Positions 27,001 through 34,561 of a stretch of 64,000 nt of DNA are shown here, piece after piece. Location: NCBI RefSeq assembly GCF_001542625.1, contig NZ_CP016279.1, positions 9,052,001 through 9,116,000 on the forward strand, in the 5' to 3' direction. A program made the position numbers and the translations under genes. The notes below the pieces were generated by a model. The model did no database searches and was not told where the DNA came from. It was given only the letters and a program-made list of their open reading frames with translations. Origin of the DNA: Streptomyces griseochromogenes. Lineage in GTDB: Bacteria > Actinomycetota > Actinomycetes > Streptomycetales > Streptomycetaceae. Each line of letters opens with the position of its first letter. The first letter of the stretch is position 1.

Positions 27001-27027
27001 ACCGATCGTTTCAGAAAGACCTAGGCT
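27001..27027 (+). promoter_or_regulatory. tetR promoter with operator ACCGATCGTT
   Basis: ACCGATCGTT (27001-27010) lies about 11 bases before TAGGCT (27022-27027), a -10 element seven bases from the GTG start at 27035. The operator therefore covers the -35 region. The same 10-mer precedes the SDR gene at 27663-27672. Confidence 0.55.
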
Positions 27028-27034
27028 GCACCCC

Positions 27035-27619
27035 GTGGCCAGGACCAAGGAATTCGACCCGGACGCCGCGCTGCAGTCAGCCCTGGAGCTGTTCTGGCGG
27101 CGCGGCTACGAGGCCACCTCGATGGCCGACCTGGTGGAGCACCTCGGCATCGGCAGAGCGAGCCTGTACGCGACCTTCGGGAGCAAGCACGAGCTGTATC
27201 TGAAGGCACTGGAGCGCTACGAGCGATCGGGCCTGACACGGATCGTGCGCGAGCTGTCCGGGCCAGGCCCCGCCCTGCCCGCCGTACGAGCGGTCGTGCG
27301 CCGGTACGCGGCGGAGGCGGCCCACGAGGAACTGCGCCACAACGGCTGCCTGATCACGAACGCGGCGACCGAGCTGGCCCCGCACGACCCGGCCGCCGCA
27401 CGGCAGGTCGAGCGCAACTGGGACCACGTGGAAACCCTGCTGCACTCGGCGCTCGTGCGCGCCCAGGCCCAGGGCGAGCTGGCCGAGATCCGCGATCCGC
27501 TCGCCCTCGCCCGCATGCTGCTGGTGCTGATGCAGGGCCTGCGGGTGGTCGGCAAGGCGTCCTCGGACCCGGCCCGGGTCCGGGACGCGGCGGACCAGGC
27601 ACTGGCACTGCTCGACTGA
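27035..27619 (+). CDS. TetR-family regulator
   Basis: A 194-aa repressor with the N-terminal helix-turn-helix TSMADLVEHLGIGRASLYATFGSKHELY and a C-terminal helical domain of the type seen in YxaF/AcrR-like members (ECO: GCLITNAATELAPHDPAAARQV). A GTG start without a ribosome-binding site is set seven bases from a TAGGCT -10 element, so it is probably leaderless. The shared operator word upstream suggests that it controls itself and the SDR gene downstream, from which it is separated by a strong terminator. The inducer is unknown. Confidence 0.9.
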   Translation: MARTKEFDPDAALQSALELFWRRGYEATSMADLVEHLGIGRASLYATFGSKHELYLKALERYERSGLTRIVRELSGPGPALPAVRAVVRRYAAEAAHEELRHNGCLITNAATELAPHDPAAARQVERNWDHVETLLHSALVRAQAQGELAEIRDPLALARMLLVLMQGLRVVGKASSDPARVRDAADQALALLD

Positions 27620-27620
27620 C

Positions 27621-27645
27621 ACGCCCCTCTCCCGAGGGGCGTTTT
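27621..27645 (+). terminator. Intrinsic terminator after tetR
   Basis: ACGCCCCTC (27621-27629) and GAGGGGCGT (27634-27642) form a perfect 9-bp stem with a 4-nt loop, followed by a T run to 27645. This is the most classical terminator in the window. Confidence 0.9.
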
Positions 27646-27662
27646 CCACACCCTCATACTGA

Positions 27663-27672
27663 ACCGATCGTT
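27663..27672. promoter_or_regulatory. Operator ACCGATCGTT before the SDR gene
   Basis: Second exact copy of the 10-mer found upstream of the tetR gene; here it lies 17 bases before the SDR ATG, within a near-palindrome GAACCGATCGTTC. TetR binding here would block SDR transcription. Confidence 0.6.
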
Positions 27673-27689
27673 CTACATAAGGGGAGATC

Positions 27690-28457
27690 ATGACCCTCAC
27701 CCGTTTCACCGGCAGGACCGCCCTCGTCACCGGCGCGGGCTCCGGCATCGGACGCGCCGTGGCGCTCGCCCTCGCGGCCGAGGGGGCCCGCGTGGTCGTG
27801 GCCGGGCGCCGTCCGGAGCCGCTGGACGAGACGGTCCGGCTGATCGAGGAGCAGGGCGGCGAGGCCCTCGCGGTGATCGCCGACGTCTCCCGCGCCGCCG
27901 ACGCCGAGGCGCTGGTCCAGGCCGCCGTGGAGCACTTCGGCTCGCTCGACGTGGCCGTCAACAACGCCGGCGTCCTGCGCGGCGGGCAGCCCCTCGCCGA
28001 CCTGCCCGAGGACGACTGGCACGCCCAGCTCGCCACCAACCTCACCGGCGTCTACCTGGCCCTGAAGGCCCAGGTCCGCCGGATGCGCACCCAGCCCTCG
28101 GGCGGCGCGATCGTCAACGTGTCCTCCAACCTCGGCCGGCACGCCGCCTTGGCCGGAGCCGCCGCCTACGCGGCGACCAAGGCCGCCGTGACCGCCCTCA
28201 GCCGGGGCGCCGCCCTGGACCACATCGGCGACGGCGTCCGTATCAACGTGGTCAGCCCCGGCGCCACCGCCACCTCCATGTCGCTGCGCCCCGGAGAGAC
28301 CGAGGAGGGCCGGGCCGACCGTGCCAAGGCCACCCTCCCGCTCGGCCGGATCTCCACCACCGAGGAGGTCGCCGCCGCCGTCCTCTACCTGGCCTCCGAC
28401 GCCGCGGCCTCGCTGGTCGGCACCGATCTGGTGGTGGACAGCGGCGCCTCCCTGTGA
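27690..28457 (+). CDS. Short-chain dehydrogenase/reductase
   Basis: A 255-aa classical SDR. The cofactor motif is TGxxxGIG (VTGAGSGIGRAVALAL), followed by GRRPEPLDE, which suggests NADP preference. NNAGVLRG, catalytic Ser in NVSSN and the YxxxK motif in AYAATKAAV are all present. The C-terminus VGTDLVVDSGASL is typical. Substrate not identifiable. AAGGGGAG precedes the ATG by three bases. It is likely repressed by the TetR protein encoded just upstream. Confidence 0.93.
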   Translation: MTLTRFTGRTALVTGAGSGIGRAVALALAAEGARVVVAGRRPEPLDETVRLIEEQGGEALAVIADVSRAADAEALVQAAVEHFGSLDVAVNNAGVLRGGQPLADLPEDDWHAQLATNLTGVYLALKAQVRRMRTQPSGGAIVNVSSNLGRHAALAGAAAYAATKAAVTALSRGAALDHIGDGVRINVVSPGATATSMSLRPGETEEGRADRAKATLPLGRISTTEEVAAAVLYLASDAAASLVGTDLVVDSGASL

Positions 28458-28467
28458 GCACGCGGGT

Positions 28468-28755
28468 TCACGGGCCGGGGCTGTCGGACCCGCCGTAGTG
28501 GTGCGGCTGGACCCCTTCGACATCGGTCAGGTCGTCGCCCACCGCGTCGAGCTGCTGTCGTTCGTACTCGTTGAGGAACGGAAACAGGGCTCCGCAGTCG
28601 CGACAGGCCCGCGCGAGGTCGGCGTCGAACGTCGGCCGGGGCTTCAGGATTCCCGGGCGGCGGAACCTCAGCCGCAAGCGTTCGTAGGCCCTCTCGCCCG
28701 ACGTGAGCTCCCCGACCGGACTGAGCCGGCCGGAGCCGCATATCCAGCAGCGCAT
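28468..28755 (-). CDS. Small zinc-ribbon protein, unknown function
   Basis: A 95-aa protein that I do not recognise beyond its two CxxC knuckles: MRCWICGSG at the very N-terminus and ARACRDCGALFPF about 50 residues later. The spacing is right for one zinc ribbon. The region between is basic (ERLRLRFRRPG) and the C-terminus acidic, ending in YGGSDSPGP. The ATG at 28755 has AGGG eight bases upstream. It lies 10 bases from the SDR stop (convergent) and just downstream of the sugar permease gene on the same strand. Confidence 0.75.
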   Translation of the reverse strand: MRCWICGSGRLSPVGELTSGERAYERLRLRFRRPGILKPRPTFDADLARACRDCGALFPFLNEYERQQLDAVGDDLTDVEGVQPHHYGGSDSPGP

Positions 28756-28775
28756 GCGGAAGACCCTACCGGTCC

Positions 28776-29609
28776 CTAGTCGATCCCCGACCGCTCCACC
28801 CCCGCCACGATCCACCGCTGGAAGCACAGGAAGACGAGCAGCAGCGGCAGGATCGACACGGCGGCGGCGACGAACAGCTCGTGCAGCCGGATCACCTGGG
28901 ACGTGGTGAAGGACGACAGCGCCACCTGCACCGTCCAGGCGTTCTGGTCCTGCCCGATGACCAGGGGCCACAGGAAGGAGTTCCACGCGCCGAGGAACAC
29001 GATGGTCCCGACGGCCGCGAACACCGGCCGCGCGTTCGGCACGACGACCAGCCAGTACGTGCGCCAGTACCCGAGCCCGTCGACCTGCGCCGCGTCCTCC
29101 AGCTCCCGGGGAAAGCCCAGGAAGTACTGCCGGAAGACGAAGCAGGCGAAGGCCGAGAACAGCGTCGGGACGATCAGTCCCCGCAGCGTGGAGATCCAGC
29201 CCAGCGACGACACCAGCACAAAGCTGGGCACGAACGTCACGGCGGCCGGGACCAGGAGGGTGCCGAGGATGCCGTAGAAGACCTTGTTCGCGTGCCGGTA
29301 GGGGATGCGGGCGAGGCCGTAGCCCGCGAGGGAGGCGAGCAGGAGGGTGCCGAGCGTGGTCGCGACGGCGATCAGCGCGCTGTTGAGGAGGGAGCGGGCG
29401 AAGGGGACGGAGGGGTCGTCGAACAGTTCCCGGACGTTCCCCCACCTCAACTCGCCCGGAAAGAAGGTCCATTCGGGCGAGGTGATGTCCCGCTCGCTCG
29501 ACAGACCGTTGCGGACCAGCAGATAGAAGGGGATCAGGAACAGCAGGGCGAGCGCGATCAGCAGCACCAGCCTGAGCGCCCGCCCGGCCCGCACCAGGGC
29601 GTCATCCAT
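28776..29609 (-). CDS. Sugar ABC transporter permease, MalG type
   Basis: A 277-aa inner-membrane permease of the CUT1 family with six predicted helices. The ATPase-coupling EAA loop reads ELEDAAQVDGLGYWRTYWLVVVPNARP. The start ATG lies inside the end of the upstream permease gene (8-bp overlap), so the three genes 31754-28776 form one operon: binding protein, MalF-type permease, MalG-type permease. No ATPase gene is present. The sugar is unknown; the family takes up oligosaccharides or glycosides. Confidence 0.93.
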   Translation of the reverse strand: MDDALVRAGRALRLVLLIALALLFLIPFYLLVRNGLSSERDITSPEWTFFPGELRWGNVRELFDDPSVPFARSLLNSALIAVATTLGTLLLASLAGYGLARIPYRHANKVFYGILGTLLVPAAVTFVPSFVLVSSLGWISTLRGLIVPTLFSAFACFVFRQYFLGFPRELEDAAQVDGLGYWRTYWLVVVPNARPVFAAVGTIVFLGAWNSFLWPLVIGQDQNAWTVQVALSSFTTSQVIRLHELFVAAAVSILPLLLVFLCFQRWIVAGVERSGID

Positions 29610-30504
29610 CGGTGTCCGTCCTTCCCAGCCTCAGCCACCGCGCCTGCCCGACCGTCACGACGGCGATGACCAGCGCGAGGATCACCGCCCCCGCGCTGCC
29701 GAGCCCCAGGTTCTGCCCCTGTCCCAGGGCGGTGTAGTAGAGGTAGACGAGCGGCGGCCGGGCGTAGGGCGGATAACCCCGCGCGTCGGACAGCAGGTTG
29801 TAGAACTCGTCGAAGGCCTGGAAGGCGTTGATGACGAGCAGCAGCACCACCGCGACCGAGGTGGCCCGCAGCTGGGGCAGGGTGATGTGCCGCAGCACGG
29901 TCCAGCCGGGCCGGGCCCCGTCCACGGCGGCCGCCTCGTAGAGCACCGGGTCGATCCGCTGGAGCCCGGCGAGGAAGAGGATCATGTAGAACCCGGCCTG
30001 CAGCCACAGCCGTACGGTGACGATGACCAGCCAGTACCAGGGCGGATCGGTGGTGGACAGCCAGGCGACGGGATCGCCGCCGAACCACCCCAGCACGGTG
30101 TTCGCGAGCCCGAACCGCACCCCGTTGAACAGCGACATCTTCCACACGAGCGCCGCGACGACGTAACTGCACGCGGCGGGCAGGAAGAACACGGACCGGA
30201 AGAAGGCCCGCGCCCGCCGGAGGCGGTTCACCATCAGGGCGAGGGAGAGCGAGAAGACGTAGGTGGCGGGCACGATGAACGCGGTGAAGACGAGGAAGGT
30301 CCTCAGGCTGTCGAGGAACGCGTCGTCCCTCAGCATCGCCGTGTAGTTGTGCAGCCCGACGAAGTGCGTGGGCGTGACGGTGTTGTGGGCGTCGAAGAAG
30401 CTGAGCGCCACGCTCCACAGCAACGGGACGTAGGTGAACAGGGCGAGCCCGAGGGCGAAGGGCCCGACGAAGACCCAGAACCAGAAGGCGTTCCGCCTGC
30501 TCAC
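29602..30504 (-). CDS. Sugar ABC transporter permease, MalF type
   Basis: A 300-aa CUT1 permease. Helix 1 is FWVFVGPFALGLALFTYVPLLW, and the EAA loop is YEAAAVDGARPGWTVLRHITLPQL. The GTG at 30504 overlaps the binding protein's TGA (GTGA), which identifies the true start inside a much longer open frame that reads back through the binding-protein gene. Pairs with the MalG-type subunit to form the membrane channel. Confidence 0.93.
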   Translation of the reverse strand: MSRRNAFWFWVFVGPFALGLALFTYVPLLWSVALSFFDAHNTVTPTHFVGLHNYTAMLRDDAFLDSLRTFLVFTAFIVPATYVFSLSLALMVNRLRRARAFFRSVFFLPAACSYVVAALVWKMSLFNGVRFGLANTVLGWFGGDPVAWLSTTDPPWYWLVIVTVRLWLQAGFYMILFLAGLQRIDPVLYEAAAVDGARPGWTVLRHITLPQLRATSVAVVLLLVINAFQAFDEFYNLLSDARGYPPYARPPLVYLYYTALGQGQNLGLGSAGAVILALVIAVVTVGQARWLRLGRTDTDG

Positions 30505-31754
30505 GGCTTCTTCTTTACGCGGTCGAGCTCGTCCGACACCTTCCGTACGACGGCCCGCAGCTCGCTCTCGGGACCGGCACCGCTCTTGATGATCCGGCTG
30601 AGCGCGTCCTGGTAGGCGGTCTGGGCGGCCGGGGTCCACAGCAGCGGCTGGGCGTAGCCGTACTCGGTGGTGAAGCGGACGGCGTCGGCGGCCGCGCCCG
30701 ACCTCAGCTTGGCGGCCCTCTTCGCGAGGGAGATCCGGGCCGGGATGTGGAAGCCGTAGGAGAGCGCGAAGTCCTCCTGGTAGTCGGTGCGTTCGACCCA
30801 CAGCCACTTCACGTACTCCTTGGCGGCCTGCCTGTGCCCGCCGCGCGCGCTGACGGCCGCGCCGTACGCGCCGACGGGAACCGAGGGCCGGCCGTGCGCG
30901 CCGTCCCGGGGGAAGGGAAGCACCCCGAAGTCGTCGCCGAGTTCCTTCCGCACCTGGGGCAGCGCCCACAGTCCGGACCACTGCATCGCGGTCAGGCCCT
31001 GGAGGAAGGCGGAGGGGTCGGACCAGTCGGCGGGGGCGCCGAGGAGGAGGGACTTGTCGGCGTACAGCTGGTGCAGCTTGCCGAGGGTGCGGGCGGCGGC
31101 GGGGTCGTCGAAGCCGACCTTGCCGTCGTCGGTGACGAGCTGGAGTCCGGCGGCGTAGAGGGGAGTTCCGCCGAGCACGCCGGCGCCCCCGTCGTTGCCG
31201 AGGAAGAGCCCCTTGGTCTTGCTGTCGGTGAGCTTCCGGGCGGCGTCGACGAGGGCGTCCAGGGTGGCGGGCGGCTCGACTCCCGCGTCCTTCAGCAGGC
31301 TCTTGCGGTAGTAGAGGAGCTGCGTGTCGATGACCTGGGGGATGGCCCAGATCTTCCCGTCGTACGTCTTCGGGGTGAGCACGGCCGGGTTGAAGTCGTC
31401 CTTGACCCCGTCGAGCAGCTCGGTGAGGTCGACGACCTGACCGGCCTGGATCTGGTCGAGCGTGGGCCCGTTGACCTCGAAGACATCGGGTCCGGAGCCG
31501 GTGAGCAGGGCGGCGGCGGTCTGCTGGTCGTAGTTGCCGGGCCGCCACTGAACGCTGATGTGCGCCTTCTTGTAGGCGCCGGCGTACCGCTCGACGGCCT
31601 GCTCGGCCCCCGTCTCTCCGTACTGGTGGTACCACTGCGACAGCCGAGGCCCGGAGCCCCCGCCGTCGCCCCGTCCGGTGTTCGATCCGCACGCGGTGAG
31701 CAGTCCGGCGCCCACGCCCGCTGCCAGCAGCGTCCTACGGTTGATGCTCGTCAT
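30501..31754 (-). CDS. Extracellular sugar-binding lipoprotein
   Basis: A 417-aa cluster-1 solute-binding protein. The N-terminus INRRTLLAAGVGAGLLTACGS combines a twin-arginine motif with a lipobox (LTAC), so the protein is probably Tat-exported and lipid-anchored at the Cys. Mature-domain features typical of the family are LSQWYHQYGETGAEQAVERY, GSGPDVFEVNGPTLDQIQAGQVVDLT and the aromatic-rich sugar pocket region MQWSGLWALPQV. Two adjacent ATGs (31757, 31754) follow AGGGGG; I chose the second for its 6-base spacing. Upstream is an 86-bp gap containing the operon promoter. Confidence 0.93.
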   Translation of the reverse strand: MTSINRRTLLAAGVGAGLLTACGSNTGRGDGGGSGPRLSQWYHQYGETGAEQAVERYAGAYKKAHISVQWRPGNYDQQTAAALLTGSGPDVFEVNGPTLDQIQAGQVVDLTELLDGVKDDFNPAVLTPKTYDGKIWAIPQVIDTQLLYYRKSLLKDAGVEPPATLDALVDAARKLTDSKTKGLFLGNDGGAGVLGGTPLYAAGLQLVTDDGKVGFDDPAAARTLGKLHQLYADKSLLLGAPADWSDPSAFLQGLTAMQWSGLWALPQVRKELGDDFGVLPFPRDGAHGRPSVPVGAYGAAVSARGGHRQAAKEYVKWLWVERTDYQEDFALSYGFHIPARISLAKRAAKLRSGAAADAVRFTTEYGYAQPLLWTPAAQTAYQDALSRIIKSGAGPESELRAVVRKVSDELDRVKKKP

Positions 31755-31840
31755 CATGTGCCCCCTGACGTCGGTCATCGATGCACGGCCCAACGATCAA
31801 CCCTGCACCGCGATTACGAAAGGGGAGTTGCGGCCGTGTG

Positions 31841-32764
31841 TCACACCTTGAGATCCGTGTGGTCCACGCCGGTCAGCCGCACGGAGGCGTCCCAGAGCCG
31901 GTTCGCCGCCCGGTCGTCGAGCGTCCACGGCGCCCGCCAGGACGGCGCGGGCGCACCCCGCCACATCGCGAAGGACGGCCCGTGGAAGGAGTCCGGCCGT
32001 ACCCCGGGCGCGGTCGCCGCGTACAGCGTGGGCAGGGCGCCCGCCTCCGCGGACTGGGCGAGGACCCGGTTGCCCAGCTCCATCAGCCGCTCGGCACCCC
32101 GCCGCCCCTCTGCGCGCGGCCCGGCGGTCTGGAGGTTGGTGGCGGCGTACCCCGGGTGCGCGGCGGCCGCGACGACATCGGCGCCGTGGGCGGCGAGCCT
32201 GCGGGCCAGCTCATGGGTGAAGAGGAGATTGGCGGTCTTGGACCGGGCGTAGGCGATCCAACGCCGGTAGCGCCGCTCGCCGTTGAGGTCGTTCAGGTCG
32301 ACGTTGGCGAGGACGTGCAGAAAGCTGGAGACGGTCACGACGCGGGCGCCCGGGGTGGCCAGCAGGGCGGGCAGCAGCAGCCCGGTGAGGGCGAAGTGGC
32401 CGAGGTGGTTGACCCCGAACTGCGTCTCGAACCCGTCCGCCGTCGTCCCGTACGGCGGCGCCATCACGCCCGCGTTGTTGACGAGCAGGTCGAGCCGGTC
32501 GTACGGCAACCGGTCCGCGAAGTCGCGCACGGACCCCAGGTCCCCGAGATCCAGCCGTGTGACCTCCACCTCGGCCCCCGGCACCTCCGCCGTGATCCGG
32601 TCCCCCGCATCCCGCCCGCGCGCCTCGCTCCGGCAGGCGAGCACCACCCGGGCCCCCTTACGGGCGAGCTCCCGCGCGGTGACGTACCCGAGCCCGCTGT
32701 TGGCACCGGTGACGACGGCGAGGCGGCCGCTCTGGTCGGGGATGTTCCGCGCTGTCCAGCCCAT
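31841..32764 (-). CDS. Short-chain dehydrogenase/reductase, retinol-dehydrogenase-like
   Basis: A 307-aa SDR. The cofactor site is VVTGANSGLGYVTAREL, and LACRSEARG follows, as in the RDH/WW-oxidoreductase-like group. NNAGVMAPPYG, VSSFLHVLA and catalytic Tyr-Lys in WIAYARSKTANLLF are present, and HPGYAATNLQ is characteristic. The frame continues to 32887, but the ATG at 32764 is preferred: TACGCT stands six bases before it, indicating a leaderless message. Substrate unknown. Confidence 0.92.
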   Translation of the reverse strand: MGWTARNIPDQSGRLAVVTGANSGLGYVTARELARKGARVVLACRSEARGRDAGDRITAEVPGAEVEVTRLDLGDLGSVRDFADRLPYDRLDLLVNNAGVMAPPYGTTADGFETQFGVNHLGHFALTGLLLPALLATPGARVVTVSSFLHVLANVDLNDLNGERRYRRWIAYARSKTANLLFTHELARRLAAHGADVVAAAAHPGYAATNLQTAGPRAEGRRGAERLMELGNRVLAQSAEAGALPTLYAATAPGVRPDSFHGPSFAMWRGAPAPSWRAPWTLDDRAANRLWDASVRLTGVDHTDLKV

Positions 32765-32770
32765 GGGCCC

Positions 32771-32776
32771 AGCGTA
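32771..32776 (-). promoter_or_regulatory. -10 element of leaderless SDR transcript
   Basis: TACGCT on the minus strand is followed by GGGCCC and the ATG at 32764. The same TA(C/T)GCT-GGGCCC arrangement precedes the tetR gene at 59019. Confidence 0.5.
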
Positions 32777-32789
32777 GGCGGCGGGAGCG

Positions 32790-33398
32790 TCAGCGCAGTG
32801 CGGCCTCGCCCGTGTGGACGGCACGCAGGGCGCGCTCGACCGTCTCCTGGCTCTCGCCGACCGGAGCCACGTAACCGAGGACGTCACGCGCGGCGTCCTC
32901 GCCGAGCGTGCGGGTGATCACCCACGTGGCGAGGTACTGGGAGGCCAGGCAGCCGCCCGCCGTGGCGATGTCCCCCTCGGCGTGGAACGGCGCGTCCAGC
33001 ACGGTGACGCCGCAGGCCTCGACAAAGGGCCGGCTCTTCATGTCCGTGCAGGCGGGCATGGACTCCAGCAGCCCGAGCCGAGCGAGCACCAGCGCGCCCG
33101 AACACTGCGCGCCGATCAGCTGTCGCGAAGGGTCGAGCGGCAGCCGGGAGATCAGCCGGTCGTCGGCGACCACGTCGCGCGTCTTCACCCCGCTGCCGAT
33201 CAGCACGACGTCGGCTTCGGTCACGAACTCCATCGGGCGCTGCCCGGACACCTCGACGCCGTTCATCGACGTGACCACCGGCGTCGGCGTCGTGATGAAG
33301 GCCTCCAGGCCGTCCTTCCGGCACCGGTTGATCAGCGCGGACGCGACGAAGCTGTCGAGCTCGTTGAATCCGTCAAAGGTGACCACGGCTACCTGCAC
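32790..33398 (-). CDS. DJ-1/PfpI family protein
   Basis: A 202-aa class I glutamine-amidotransferase-like protein. The nucleophile elbow contains Cys99 in IGAQCSGALVLARLG, and the conserved Glu-type pocket residue region is FDGFNELDSFV near the N-terminus. Family members include chaperone/glyoxalase-like stress proteins, isonitrile hydratases and amidases; I cannot choose among them. GAGGAG is five bases before the GTG. It ends 25 bases before the SDR gene, but that gene has its own -10 element. Confidence 0.88.
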   Translation of the reverse strand: MQVAVVTFDGFNELDSFVASALINRCRKDGLEAFITTPTPVVTSMNGVEVSGQRPMEFVTEADVVLIGSGVKTRDVVADDRLISRLPLDPSRQLIGAQCSGALVLARLGLLESMPACTDMKSRPFVEACGVTVLDAPFHAEGDIATAGGCLASQYLATWVITRTLGEDAARDVLGYVAPVGESQETVERALRAVHTGEAALR

Positions 33399-33506
33399 GG
33401 CATCTCCTCACGGTACGGGGTGAACGCGCACACAACTTTTTCCGACGGCGGCGCATCCAACATAGCGACCTCATCAATCCACCGGCTCGATGAAGGCGGA
33501 AGCGCC

Positions 33507-34070
33507 ATGTCTCTGAACACTCGGCTCCTCTCCCGGCACGGCCTGGCCGCCGCCCTGACCGCCGCCGCGGCACTCGCGACGGCGGGCGTCGCATGGAGCG
33601 CCACGACGACGTCGGCGGCGACAGCGACGACGACGACCGGCACGACGGTTCGGGCGTCCGCCGCTCCGCGCACCTGCGCCTTGAACGACCTGTACGTTTC
33701 CATGGGCCACAAGGAGGGCGCGGCCGGATCGCTGTACTGGTCCGTCCAGTTCACCAACACCAGCACCACCCCGTGCGCCCTGCGCGGCTACCCGGGCGTC
33801 AGCGTCCTGGACACCGCGCACCGGCAGATAGGACCGGCCGCCGCCCACAGCGGCACGTCGTACTCCACCGTCGCCCTCGGCCCCGGGCACTCCGCGTCCG
33901 CGGTCGCGCGCACCACCAACGGCCCGATCGGCGGCCCCTGCCTGCGCACCGGCTCCTACCTGAGGATCTACCCGCCGGCCTCGCACACCGCCGTCCTCGT
34001 CCCCGCACGCTGGACGACGTGTTCGAATAGCTTCCAGGTCGGCCCGATCAACACGGAGGGCACCTTCTGA
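33507..34070 (+). CDS. Secreted DUF4232 protein
   Basis: A 187-aa secreted protein. A signal peptide (LAAALTAAAALATAGVAWSA) is followed by a Thr/Ala-rich linker and a DUF4232 domain: CALNDLYVSMGHKEGAAG, LYWSVQFTNTSTTPCALRGYPGVSVLD and a Cys near the end (WTTCSNSF). Four Cys could make two disulfides. This domain is very common in Streptomyces secretomes and has no established activity. GGCGGA lies six bases before the ATG. The frame further upstream belongs to the opposite strand's shadow. Confidence 0.87.
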   Translation: MSLNTRLLSRHGLAAALTAAAALATAGVAWSATTTSAATATTTTGTTVRASAAPRTCALNDLYVSMGHKEGAAGSLYWSVQFTNTSTTPCALRGYPGVSVLDTAHRQIGPAAAHSGTSYSTVALGPGHSASAVARTTNGPIGGPCLRTGSYLRIYPPASHTAVLVPARWTTCSNSFQVGPINTEGTF

Positions 34071-34191
34071 GCCGCTGACCGCACAACGTACGCCGGAAGG
34101 GCGGCGCCCCGGGCGTGGTGCCGCGCCAGCGGCGTGCGTACGCCGCCTCCTCAGTCCTGGCGCACTTGATCATAGAAACGAGGCCGCAGCA

Positions 34192-34548
34192 TCACGCACT
34201 CTGCTCGATGGCCTCGAAAATGTCGGCGTCGGTTTCACGCTGCCATTCGGGGAGGTCTCCCCAACCGGCGACGTACCCCGGCTTCGGGTCCTCGAAGTGC
34301 TGGTACATCTGGGCCGTCCAGCACACCGCGACGAACTGCCCCTTCTGTTCGCGGCTCAGGCGTGCGGAGCACCCTGCGCTGACGCGGATGAAGTCCCGGA
34401 CCTGACCGCAGACGGCAGCGGCGGCTGCGCGCTCCCACGCGGGCGTCTCCTCCCAAGGGGTGACGTAGCTGGGCTTCGGCTCGCCGGGGAAGTGCTTGTG
34501 CACGCCGGCGATCCATGCCTCGCGGAAGATCCGGCCGTCCTCACTCAT
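34192..34548 (-). CDS. Duplicated-repeat protein paired with XRE regulator, unknown function
   Basis: A 118-aa soluble protein that I do not recognise. It contains two copies of one ~45-residue unit. Unit 1 (residues ~10-50) has HFPGEPKPSYVTPWEETPAW; unit 2 (residues ~73-116) has HFEDPKPGYVAGWGDLPEWQ. Shared positions are W..(H/Q)HF..PKP.YV..W...P.W(E/Q)R. Cys residues occur in VCGQV, AGCSA and AVCWT. ATG 34548 with AAGGGG is 13 bases behind the XRE gene on the same strand, so the two are co-transcribed. A role with that regulator, for example as a partner or sensor, is inferred only from position. Confidence 0.75.
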   Translation of the reverse strand: MSEDGRIFREAWIAGVHKHFPGEPKPSYVTPWEETPAWERAAAAAVCGQVRDFIRVSAGCSARLSREQKGQFVAVCWTAQMYQHFEDPKPGYVAGWGDLPEWQRETDADIFEAIEQSA

Positions 34549-34561
34549 GAAGTCCCCTTCT

